Shown here in pieces: positions 15,292-22,309 of a stretch of 42,585 bases of DNA. The notes beneath the pieces are model-generated. The model did no database searches, was not told the DNA's origin, and worked only from the letters and a program-made list of their open reading frames with translations. Position 1 is the stretch's first letter. Each line of letters begins with the position of its first letter. Made by a program: the position numbers and the translations under genes. The DNA is from Anaerolineaceae bacterium UBA6133 (GTDB taxonomy: Bacteria; Chloroflexota; Anaerolineae; Anaerolineales; Anaerolineaceae), in NCBI GenBank assembly GCA_002435825.1, contig DIVL01000044.1, positions 1 through 42,585 of the forward strand, given 5' to 3'.

Positions 15292-16188
15292 TTAATCGAT
15301 TACTTTCAGACACCAGTAAAGTGCTTTAGTTTCTTCCGGATTGAATTTTAAAACAAGGCAATATCGACCGGGTATCAATTCTTGAGCGGGCTCAAGCATC
15401 TGTATTTTGTTTTCAGCCTGGGTGGCCATGTAGGGAACTAATTCCCCTTTTTCATCAATAAATTGCAACCGGTCAAGTGTGGCAAAGAAATTATTGATAA
15501 CTATCGTTGGTTGCCGGTTTTTCAATTGTGGGATGCCTTCCTCTGTATCAGGAAGAAGGTCAAAAAGCTTCATCTCGGCGTACAAGCCTTCATTGAGGGC
15601 AAAAACGCCTTCAGAAGGTGGTTGCGTCACAAGGACCGGCGTCGGGCGCGAGAGGAAAGGTATCTCAACGTTTAAGAGTGTGGTGCCGATCAGGATGCCG
15701 ATGATGATGAAAACTGTCAAAGTAAGACCGTAAAGCAGGATGTCCAGCCAGGGGCGGCGTGTGGCAGGCGCAGAAACTGGCTGCGGTGCGGCAACCGGTT
15801 GGGGGTTGACGGCAACTGGCTGCGGTTGCGGCGCAGGGCGGTCTGCATGGGCGGAAGCGGCAACATTTGCGGCTGCCTGAGTGGGAGTTTTAAACACGCC
15901 GATGGGCTTGGTGTAATCCGAAAGCTTCTCACCAGGCTTGGGCGGGATGTATTTTTTACGTTCGATGAATGCCAGACCACGCTGGGCAGGGCGGTTGGAT
16001 GGATCGATCTCGAGCGCTTTTTTGAGGAAAATGACCTGCTTTTCTTCATCTTCAATGATGGCAGAGAGCCAGACCCAAACGTTGGCGTTTTCGGGCTCCT
16101 CAACAATCGCATCCTTAAGATGCACCAGGGCTTGTTCCATCATGCCTGATTTTGCCGCGTCGATACCTTGTTGAAGTGATGAAGTCAT
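15292..16188 (-). CDS. TPR-containing single-pass membrane protein, function unknown
   Basis: The start ATG at 16188 follows AGGAGA 8 bases upstream; an ATG 33 bases earlier lacks such a site. Residues 1-85 form about two tetratricopeptide-like repeats (GMMEQALVHLKDAIVEEPEN, then EKQVIFLKKALEIDPSNRPA). A Pro/Ala/Gln-rich linker follows, then one membrane segment (ILLYGLTLTVFIIIGILIGTT) and an extracytoplasmic C-terminal domain of about 120 residues without recognised motifs. TPR domains usually bind partner proteins. It is the first gene of the run with nfnAB, GH4 and DUF1232 and diverges from the phosphodiesterase gene. Confidence 0.75.
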   Translation of the reverse strand: MTSSLQQGIDAAKSGMMEQALVHLKDAIVEEPENANVWVWLSAIIEDEEKQVIFLKKALEIDPSNRPAQRGLAFIERKKYIPPKPGEKLSDYTKPIGVFKTPTQAAANVAASAHADRPAPQPQPVAVNPQPVAAPQPVSAPATRRPWLDILLYGLTLTVFIIIGILIGTTLLNVEIPFLSRPTPVLVTQPPSEGVFALNEGLYAEMKLFDLLPDTEEGIPQLKNRQPTIVINNFFATLDRLQFIDEKGELVPYMATQAENKIQMLEPAQELIPGRYCLVLKFNPEETKALYWCLKVID

Positions 16189-16269
16189 GTCGGGTTCTCC
16201 TGTTAGACTTTTGGATTGCACATTTTATACCAGATAAAGTTTACCACATGGAGCCTCTGACGGGCAGAT

Positions 16270-16275
16270 TATAAT
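16270..16275 (+). promoter_or_regulatory. -10 box ahead of the phosphodiesterase gene
   Basis: A perfect TATAAT lies 12 bases before the ATG at 16288 and predicts a nearly leaderless transcript; no ribosome site is seen before either ATG (16288, 16300). No convincing -35 hexamer is present. Confidence 0.45.
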
Positions 16276-16287
16276 AGCCTCTCAGAA

Positions 16288-16791
16288 ATGGAAAATGATA
16301 TGTTAATTGGCTTGATGAGCGATACTCACAACAACCGCCCCGGTATGCGTTACGCACTCAAAATTTTCAGAGCGCAGGGCATCAAAGTTATCATGCACGC
16401 GGGTGATTTGATCTCGGCAGAGCTGTTGGAAGAACTCAAGGAATTTTCTATGGTTTTGTCTTTTGGCAACGGCGATGATCCATTGCTGATTTCTTCGAAA
16501 GCTGGCAGGGTGTCGAACCGTTTTGTGTGCGATGAAATGCTTGACCTGACTCTGGCAGGCAAACGCATATTCATGATCCACGGCGACCACAGAACTGAGC
16601 AGGAGAAACGCATTGAAAGCGGGGATTACGACTACGTCATCCATGGGCACACCCATCGTTTTCGGGATGAGAGGGTTGGCTCGACCCGTGTGATCAATCC
16701 TGGCGCGTTGGGGGGCAGGTTCGTGGGAGAGCGATCTTTCGCGACGCTCGACCTCGTTAAAAATGAACTGCAGCGTTACTTTGTGCCTTGA
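16288..16791 (+). CDS. YfcE/MJ0936-family metallophosphodiesterase
   Basis: A 167-residue calcineurin-like phosphoesterase of the small YfcE/MJ0936 group, which hydrolyses phosphodiesters using two metal ions. The metal ligands are visible as DTH (SDTHNN), GD (MHAGDLIS), GNGD (SFGNGDD, where most members have GNCD), GDHR/IHGDH and the GHTH motif in VIHGHTHRF. The C-terminal NPGALGGRF closes the fold. The start is either ATG at 16288 or ATG at 16300; the second gives the family's usual MLIGLMSDTH start. The natural substrate is unknown. It is monocistronic and divergent from the TPR operon. Confidence 0.9.
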   Translation: MENDMLIGLMSDTHNNRPGMRYALKIFRAQGIKVIMHAGDLISAELLEELKEFSMVLSFGNGDDPLLISSKAGRVSNRFVCDEMLDLTLAGKRIFMIHGDHRTEQEKRIESGDYDYVIHGHTHRFRDERVGSTRVINPGALGGRFVGERSFATLDLVKNELQRYFVP

Positions 16792-16894
16792 AATTGTGTT
16801 GCTGTTGGTCGTATTTGTGCAGGTGAAGCAGACCGCCAGGAATTGGATTGCAGCGAAGATTAGCAAGCGTTAGGAGAACGAAAATTTAAAACCC

Positions 16895-16923
16895 TTGCGA
16901 AAAGGCGGGGGTGCATGTATAAT
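16895..16923 (+). promoter_or_regulatory. Sigma-70 promoter of tRNA-Pro(GGG)
   Basis: -35 TTGCGA (16895-16900), a 17-base spacer and -10 TATAAT (16918-16923), ending nine bases before the tRNA. Confidence 0.85.
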
Positions 16924-16932
16924 GCTTGTTCT

Positions 16933-17007
16933 CGGGGCGTGGCGCAGTCCGGCTAGCGTGCTTGCATGGGGTGCAAGAGGTCGAAGGTTCAAATCCTTTC
17001 GCCCCGA
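16933..17007 (+). tRNA. tRNA-Pro (anticodon GGG)
   Basis: Full cloverleaf: acceptor CGGGGCG/CGCCCCG (identical to the CGG isoacceptor at 1450), D stem GCGC/GCGT, anticodon stem CTTGC/GCAAG around ATGGGGT (anticodon GGG), T arm GAAGG-TTCAAAT-CCTTT, discriminator A at 17007. CCA is not encoded. It reads CCC and CCU. Confidence 0.95.
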
Positions 17008-17013
17008 CAGAGA

Positions 17014-17045
17014 AGACCTTGGGACGATTCGTCCCGGGGTCTTTT
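17014..17045 (+). terminator. Terminator of tRNA-Pro(GGG)
   Basis: AGACCTTGGGAC (17014-17025) pairs with GTCCCGGGGTCT (17031-17042), 12 pairs with two G-U, around a five-base loop and followed by TTT. Confidence 0.85.
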
Positions 17046-17251
17046 GATTCAGGGAATTAGGAAGAGAAAATTGTGACGTATGTATGGGTCTTGATCCATC
17101 CACAGTGTCGAGAATGCAGGAGTATTAGTGGTGGGAGACCTAACAATCAAATGCCTCGCACGATCCCGTAAGTGGAGGCTTTGCATTGCGTTGCCTCTAC
17201 CAAGTAGCGTGCTACTTGTCGACGGCGCAATTGAACATTTAAGAATAATGT

Positions 17252-17381
17252 GTAGGTCAGGTTCTTCAGTTGAACCTGACGTCACGAATGGTGGCAGATA
17301 ACGTCCTCAAAAAAGATAGGATTTCGAAGTCAGGTTGAACCCCGTAAAGTTACACGGGGCAGGCTGCGCAACCTGACCTAC
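17252..17381. repeat. 130-bp palindromic element (GTAGGTCAGGTT ends)
   Basis: GTAGGTCAGGTT (17252-17263) and AACCTGACCTAC (17370-17381) are perfect 12-bp terminal inverted repeats. Two nested hairpins lie inside: GTCAGGTTC/GAACCTGAC (17256-17264 with 17272-17280) and GTCAGGTTG/CAACCTGAC (17329-17337 with 17369-17377, with an inner CCCCGT/ACGGGG). It has no coding capacity and looks like a non-autonomous or REP-like repeat. Confidence 0.75.
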
Positions 17382-17479
17382 GACTAATTATTTCCTGAGA
17401 ATGACGAAAGAAGTGAAGATCTTTGCTCCCAGCATTATGACCCCCAAGCATATGGATGAAGTGTATTGGATGAATGGTC

Positions 17480-17545
17480 GGGGCGAAGCATCCTTAAAAT
17501 TAATAATCTTGTGAGGTGGAATTGATTATCGGGATGCTTCGCCCC
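17480..17545. repeat. 66-bp palindrome of the GTAGGGGCGAA type
   Basis: GGGGCGAAGCATCC (17480-17493) and GGATGCTTCGCCCC (17532-17545) are 14-bp perfect inverted repeats around a 38-base AT-rich centre; TAC follows on the right. From general knowledge, GTAGGGGCGAA palindromes recur between genes in Chloroflexota and cyanobacteria. Confidence 0.75.
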
Positions 17546-17568
17546 TACGACGACGATTTTGACAATTT

Positions 17569-19032
17569 CTATTCCCCGGCGATGATCAACGGGATGTAGA
17601 AATCAAAGAAGACCGGTTCTCCGAGCCCGGCGACGGCGCAGTTGGACATTTGCGAGAAGCAGACGGCTCCTGTTTCGGCTGCCTGGACTTTATACGAATA
17701 AGACGTACCTAACTCGACGTTGGTGTCTTCGTAGCCGTTGGCGGTCACCTGCGCGATCTGGCTGAAGGTGCCTTCGCAAGAGGTGTCGCTGCGGTAGACA
17801 TTGTAAACGTCGGCGTCAACCACTTCCGGCCAGGTAAGCAAGATGGAATTGGTATTGGCGGTAGCTGTAATATCCGGGTCAGCGGCAAAGCATGGTCCAA
17901 TTGGTTCTGCAAGGCTGGCGGCAGTGCCAATCCCAGCCTGTGCGATCGAGAGTGTGACAGGTAAATTCATTTCAGCAATTTTGTCGTTGGTGGTGTGATA
18001 GTACGGATTTTTATCCCGTCCATCACAACCTCCAGGAATGTTACTATTGTCGAAATAGTTTTCAAGAACCTCAACTGCTCCAACACCGGCATACCAAAAC
18101 GAGGCGTGGTCAGAAGCGCCAGTCGCTCCGCTGGTGAGATAGTCGTAAGTCAAATTGAGCCCATAGTTGTTAATGACGTCAGTGAAGCAAGTCCCAACCA
18201 CGTTTGAATCTGCCAGCGTACCCACATGCAGTTCGAAGCAGCGGTCATCATTGCTATCATAGCCAAACATGTCCAGGTTTACGACCCCCAAGATGACATC
18301 CATTTCCTCAGGATAATCAGCCACATATGCCACGCTCCCGAGCAAGCCCTGCTCTTCGCCCGTGAAGAAAATGATCTTAATGGTGCGGTCGAACTTGTAG
18401 AAACGGAACAGGCGAGCGGCTTCCATCAGGGCAGCCACACCGCTGGCGTTATCTTCCGCGCCTGGCGCGTTCGTGATAGGGGAAGTGGAAGTGCTGTCGA
18501 GATGAGCAGTCATCAGGACGATCTCATCAGCGTTGGGACCATGCCCCGGGATGGTGACAATCTTATTTTTCCAGGTATAACTCTTATCAGGAAAAGCGAT
18601 GATTTGGTCCAGAGAGAGTAGCCCGTCGCAATCCTTACCAATCCAATCCCTGATAAGTTTCTCTTTGCTTTCAAAGACTTTTGAGGAGGAAAAAGAGTGG
18701 TCGGTGAGATAGGTGCCCAGTAGATAGCCAAAACTCTCAAGCTGTTCGCCGAGGTAAGGATAAGCCAGGGCATTGACGTTCATATTGAACAACTGGTAAG
18801 AGTGACGGGTAAGAATTTTTTTCTGAGATACACCAATAGGAACAAAATCCTCACCGCTGAAGTTGCGGATCCACTGGGTTACAGCGTCTTCAGTGACTTG
18901 GTTCAGGATCTCTTGGACGGTTGGATCGGATGGGCAGGTTGGTGTTTGACTGGTACCAGAAGCCGTAGGGACGGAAAAAAGCAGGACAAATGTGATGACG
19001 ACCAAAACCAATTTTGTCTTTTTCATACGCAT
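17569..19032 (-). CDS. Exported M28-family metallopeptidase with C-terminal Fn3-like domain
   Basis: A 487-residue secreted zinc peptidase. A signal peptide (about 1-26, KKTKLVLVVITFVLLFSVPTA) is followed by a prodomain-like region. The M28 di-zinc site is complete: H177 and D179 in AHLDST, D194 in GAEDNASG, the catalytic pair E226-E227 in FTGEEQG, D254 in NLDMFG and the last histidine in YYHTTND. The C-terminal ~90 residues (ITATANTNSILLTW onward) look like a fibronectin type III domain. M28 enzymes are mostly aminopeptidases. The gene starts 33 bases after the methyltransferase stop codon, on the same strand, so it may be the last gene of the Cys-Ala-tail/radical SAM cluster; this is a positional inference. 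Confidence 0.9.
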   Translation of the reverse strand: MRMKKTKLVLVVITFVLLFSVPTASGTSQTPTCPSDPTVQEILNQVTEDAVTQWIRNFSGEDFVPIGVSQKKILTRHSYQLFNMNVNALAYPYLGEQLESFGYLLGTYLTDHSFSSSKVFESKEKLIRDWIGKDCDGLLSLDQIIAFPDKSYTWKNKIVTIPGHGPNADEIVLMTAHLDSTSTSPITNAPGAEDNASGVAALMEAARLFRFYKFDRTIKIIFFTGEEQGLLGSVAYVADYPEEMDVILGVVNLDMFGYDSNDDRCFELHVGTLADSNVVGTCFTDVINNYGLNLTYDYLTSGATGASDHASFWYAGVGAVEVLENYFDNSNIPGGCDGRDKNPYYHTTNDKIAEMNLPVTLSIAQAGIGTAASLAEPIGPCFAADPDITATANTNSILLTWPEVVDADVYNVYRSDTSCEGTFSQIAQVTANGYEDTNVELGTSYSYKVQAAETGAVCFSQMSNCAVAGLGEPVFFDFYIPLIIAGE

Positions 19033-19065
19033 TCTTTGCGTGGTGAGATATAATTTGGGCGAGGT

Positions 19066-19806
19066 CTACACCATGCCGTACGCGTAAAATGTCGGGATGA
19101 AAACGGTAGATTCTCCAGCCAGCCAGGACTTCAACGCGCGTTCCTTCATGGTGATAATTTCATCCACTGGAACCAAACCACCGAGATCGAAAGCAATGAT
19201 ATCCCATTCTTGATCAAAAACATCTTTTTCAGGGTAGCGCCACTGTCCGGCTAGCAAACCAAGTCGGACATCCTTCAGTCCAATCGTGCGGAAGATGTGC
19301 CCCAGTTTTCGCCCCATACTGAGATCAACACCCTGGAAGGCGAGGGAGCGATTCTGGATTTTGCCAAGGTCTTGGAACACTTGTGGATAGTCAATGCGCG
19401 AGTGGTAATCGGGTTCGGCGAAAGCAACCACGTAGCCGCCGGTTTTGGTGACGCGTTTCATTTCATCGACCACCTGGGCTGGGTCATGGACCCAGAGCAG
19501 AACGTAATGGGTCACCGTCAGGTCAAATTGGCGCGCTTTGAAGGGCATGTGGTGGGCATCAGCATTGAAAATGGTCGACTTTGAAGGGTGCATGTTCGAA
19601 AACTGGCAGTTTTCAAGGTCGAGATCCAGACCGGTGACCTGCAAGCCGCGACTCGTGTATTCATCCAGCAAAGCCCCGGTGCCAACCCCGACATCCAAGA
19701 GATTCTGACCGGGCTGAGCGTTGATTTTTGCAAAAATAAAGTTGCGTAAATCGTGTGTCCAGGACGATTGAAGTTTAAAACGTTCGTGCCAATCAGAAAT
19801 TTTCAA
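19066..19806 (-). CDS. Class I SAM-dependent methyltransferase
   Basis: A 246-residue Rossmann-fold methyltransferase. Motif I is LLDVGVGTGALLDEY, the acidic residue after strand 2 is in VTGLDLD, motif II is FNADAHHMPF and motif III-like VTKTGGYVVAFAEPD; this is the methyltransferase 11/UbiE-like layout. I take TTG at 19806 as the start: it overlaps the TGA of the previous gene (TTGA) and has GGAGGT 5 bases before it, whereas an ATG 42 bases upstream has no such site. The overlap shows translational coupling to the inactive radical SAM paralogue, so the likely substrate is whatever that locus processes. The substrate itself is unknown. Confidence 0.88.
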   Translation of the reverse strand: MKISDWHERFKLQSSWTHDLRNFIFAKINAQPGQNLLDVGVGTGALLDEYTSRGLQVTGLDLDLENCQFSNMHPSKSTIFNADAHHMPFKARQFDLTVTHYVLLWVHDPAQVVDEMKRVTKTGGYVVAFAEPDYHSRIDYPQVFQDLGKIQNRSLAFQGVDLSMGRKLGHIFRTIGLKDVRLGLLAGQWRYPEKDVFDQEWDIIAFDLGGLVPVDEIITMKERALKSWLAGESTVFIPTFYAYGMV

Positions 19807-20945
19807 GCAACACCTCCAGCCATTACACGGGACCAGAGACTGGACCAATCTTCGTGCAGCAGGCTGCCATAATTGTTTTGGCTGCCGGCGTGATCTGCAA
19901 GGCTGCCATCTGGTTGGATCACAAGCTGCTGCGAAGGCTGTGAGTCAGGGTCCCAGAGGCTAAAGATGGGCTGGGGATCGTGAAAGCGATAGGTGAGCGG
20001 CATATCATCCACGAAGACGACGCCGCTTTCGCTGAGTTCATGCTGCAGTTGGTTGGCGTTAGCATGCGAGAATTCATCTTCGGGGAGGAAGTTGAAGGCG
20101 TTGGCACCGAGATCCTGTAGTTCACGAATGAGGTCATGGTAATCACGATTGGAATGGACAGGCAGCCGCAGGCAAGTGAAAAGGTCCTGGTCAAGGATGT
20201 TCGATAAATCTTGCAGATCCTCCGGACTTGAGGGATCAAGGCTGAAAGTGAGGTGATCCAGACCAGCTTCAATCAGCGGCAGCAGGACGGCAGGATTTTT
20301 GAGATCCGGGTCTGAGGAGACCAAGCCGCTGACGAGCCCAAGCTGCTCGGTGAAAGCCATGAGATCCAGCAGGTCATGCCGAAGGGTGGGTTCCCCGCCA
20401 AAAAAGACCACATGGGGGATGCCAGCGTTGTAGAGCTTTGTCAGGAGTGATTTCCAGTCCCCAGTTGTCAGTTCATTAGAAACCAGCAGGTGGTCATCGC
20501 TGTCTGCTAATGTGCGGTGGGTGAGGCAGCAGTCAATGCGCATGGGAGCACTGAGGTTTTTGTCAAAAACGTGCGACTCAAAACCGATGGTGGCGGACGG
20601 TGAGAGATCATTCTGGCGACCGAGATAGAGGATCTGGTCGATAAACAGTTGAACATCGTGCATCAGAACTTCGCGCGTGGCATTATAGCGTTCGGAGAGG
20701 ACATCCACGATCTGGACGTTATCCTTGCCCTGGATCAGATGATAAGCAAATTCGGTGGCAGTCTGGTTGAGATGCAGCACAGTGGCAGCATTGACAACCA
20801 GGATTCCTTCGCCGTCAGGTTCAACGCGCAGGTGCAGGCGGAATTGGTCCGGCGACTCAGCTGCGGTGTGATAGGTATAGAAACCAGGGGGCAATGGTTT
20901 AAATGATTCCTTATTTGCGCGTAGATTAGTAGTCTTTGCTGCCAT
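19803..20945 (-). CDS. Degenerate PqqD-radical SAM paralogue lacking all Fe-S cysteines
   Basis: A 380-residue paralogue of the next gene upstream. Residues 20-108 repeat its PqqD-like domain (FRLHLRVEPDGEGILVVNAA, then VLHLNQTATEFAY). The barrel is recognisable from APMRIDCCLTHR onward and keeps GGEPT (183-187). The three cluster cysteines are gone: aligned to R-C-N-N-D-C-A-H-C of the partner, this protein reads R-T-L-A-D-S-D-D-H (residues 144-152). The SPASM region is also reduced: QLVIQPDGSLADHA replaces the cysteine-bearing MCIEPDGQVIPC, and the cysteine-rich C-terminus is absent. It cannot bind the usual [4Fe-4S] cluster, so it is probably a non-catalytic partner, perhaps for substrate binding. 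The frame is intact and the start is 2 bases after the active gene's stop, arguing against random decay. Confidence 0.85.
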   Translation of the reverse strand: MAAKTTNLRANKESFKPLPPGFYTYHTAAESPDQFRLHLRVEPDGEGILVVNAATVLHLNQTATEFAYHLIQGKDNVQIVDVLSERYNATREVLMHDVQLFIDQILYLGRQNDLSPSATIGFESHVFDKNLSAPMRIDCCLTHRTLADSDDHLLVSNELTTGDWKSLLTKLYNAGIPHVVFFGGEPTLRHDLLDLMAFTEQLGLVSGLVSSDPDLKNPAVLLPLIEAGLDHLTFSLDPSSPEDLQDLSNILDQDLFTCLRLPVHSNRDYHDLIRELQDLGANAFNFLPEDEFSHANANQLQHELSESGVVFVDDMPLTYRFHDPQPIFSLWDPDSQPSQQLVIQPDGSLADHAGSQNNYGSLLHEDWSSLWSRVMAGGVA

Positions 20946-20947
20946 GC

Positions 20948-22285
20948 TTAGCTCCTTCTCAACACAAGATCGCGGTAAATGGGCTGCGGGTTTTGATGTT
21001 CACGAGCCAGCGGGCAGCCGCCACTGCACTCGATAAAAAAATCACAGGTTTTGCAGGCTTGCGGAACGTCCTTGCGCAGGCGCAAGGAAAGCGCAAGCGG
21101 ATGTTCCCAGATAGCAGACCAAGGGGCGTCAAGAAAATCCCCGAGAGCTTCGTAGTATGACTGGCAAGGGATCACCTGACCGTCCGGTTCGATGCACATA
21201 TTGTAATAAGCAGCAGTGCAACCCTTGATCCCGAGCTCAAGCTGGAGGGGGTCGAAATGGCAGTACTGGGTGGGGGTGTACCAGATCAGGCGCTGACCGC
21301 TCTTTTGGGTGAAGTCTGTCGCGATTTCAAGCAACTTTGGCAGCTCCTGCTCTCTGAGACCGGTGTTGACCGTGCTGCCCTTGCCTGAATAGATCAGGGC
21401 GTTCAATCCCACAGTCGGAACGCCGAGATCCCGCAGGAAAATAAGGAGTTCGAGCAGGTAGGCTTCGTTGTTTTCGAGCAGGGTGGTGTTGGTCATCATG
21501 TATAGCTTGCTGTTGACCGCGTTCCGCACGCCTTGCACGGTTTGCTCCCAGGCACCCTGGCTGCGCACCATTTGGTCGTGCACGTCGGGACGGTTCGACT
21601 CGAGCGTGATCTGGATATGGTCAAGACCAGCTTCAACAAGCCTGGCCACAAAAGCGGGATCGGATAGTTTGCGTCCGTTAGAGTTGAGACCTGCCACGAG
21701 CCCGGTTTGCTGGGCATAAGCGACCAGTTCTGCTAAATCCGGGCGCAGAGTCGGTTCCCCGCCAGTAAAGACAACGTGGGGGATTTTCAGGCTCCAAATC
21801 TTGTCCAGAATAGACTTCCAGCTTTGGGTGGGGAGCTCCGGATAGGTGCGAACGCGGGCATTATAGCAATGGGCGCAATCGTTATTGCAGCGATACGTGA
21901 GCGCGAGGTCCATACGATAGGGCGCGCTTAACTCCTGGCTGAAGGGCAGATCCATCTCGAGCCCGAGATCACACACCGGGCATAAACCGGATTTCTCGTC
22001 GATCAAAGCTTCAACGCGAGTACGCGTCTCGAGGTAGTCCTGTTTTAGCTGCCTGAAAGGGGCGTTGAAACGAGCCTGCAGCGCTTGAAGGGCGGTTTTC
22101 TCATCAGTTTTTTCAAGGGTGAGGTAAGCCATATAGAGCGCGGTAGGGTTGAGGTGGATAACGCGGGAAGCGTTAACGACCAACAGACCGCTAAGGTCCG
22201 GATCGACTCGCAAATGAACGCGCGACTTGGAGTCGGTATCGGCGATGTCGTATTGGTACATCCCTTCACTGAGCGACTTTATCAT
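20948..22285 (-). CDS. PqqD-like/radical SAM/SPASM peptide-modifying enzyme
   Basis: A 445-residue enzyme in three parts. Residues 10-95 are a PqqD-like domain, the fold that acts as a RiPP recognition element (RVHLRVDPDLSGLLVVNAS, VIHLNPTA). C102 and C105 follow in LCPVC. The radical SAM barrel has C133-x3-C137-x2-C140 (CNNDCAHC, bases 21866-21889) and GGEP at 175-178. The C-terminal SPASM region has MCIEPDGQVIPC and CKTCDFFIECSGGC, ligands for auxiliary Fe-S clusters as in PqqE and sactionine synthases. Enzymes of this layout install C-C or thioether links in ribosomal peptides. It starts 24 bases after the stop of the DUF2207 gene with the Cys-Ala tail, the obvious candidate substrate. ATG at 22285 is used; the ATG at residue 9 is possible. 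Confidence 0.9.
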   Translation of the reverse strand: MIKSLSEGMYQYDIADTDSKSRVHLRVDPDLSGLLVVNASRVIHLNPTALYMAYLTLEKTDEKTALQALQARFNAPFRQLKQDYLETRTRVEALIDEKSGLCPVCDLGLEMDLPFSQELSAPYRMDLALTYRCNNDCAHCYNARVRTYPELPTQSWKSILDKIWSLKIPHVVFTGGEPTLRPDLAELVAYAQQTGLVAGLNSNGRKLSDPAFVARLVEAGLDHIQITLESNRPDVHDQMVRSQGAWEQTVQGVRNAVNSKLYMMTNTTLLENNEAYLLELLIFLRDLGVPTVGLNALIYSGKGSTVNTGLREQELPKLLEIATDFTQKSGQRLIWYTPTQYCHFDPLQLELGIKGCTAAYYNMCIEPDGQVIPCQSYYEALGDFLDAPWSAIWEHPLALSLRLRKDVPQACKTCDFFIECSGGCPLAREHQNPQPIYRDLVLRRS

Positions 22286-22309
22286 CAGTTGATCCGACCA
22301 GGCGAGTGG

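Larger units (their letters stand above)
17046..17568. other. Gene-free region with palindromic repeats
   Basis: About 520 bases between the tRNA terminator and the M28 peptidase stop codon. No frame has a ribosome site or recognisable product. It carries two palindromic elements (17252-17381 and 17480-17545) and a small perfect palindrome AAGTAGC-GT-GCTACTT near 17200-17215. Confidence 0.6.
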
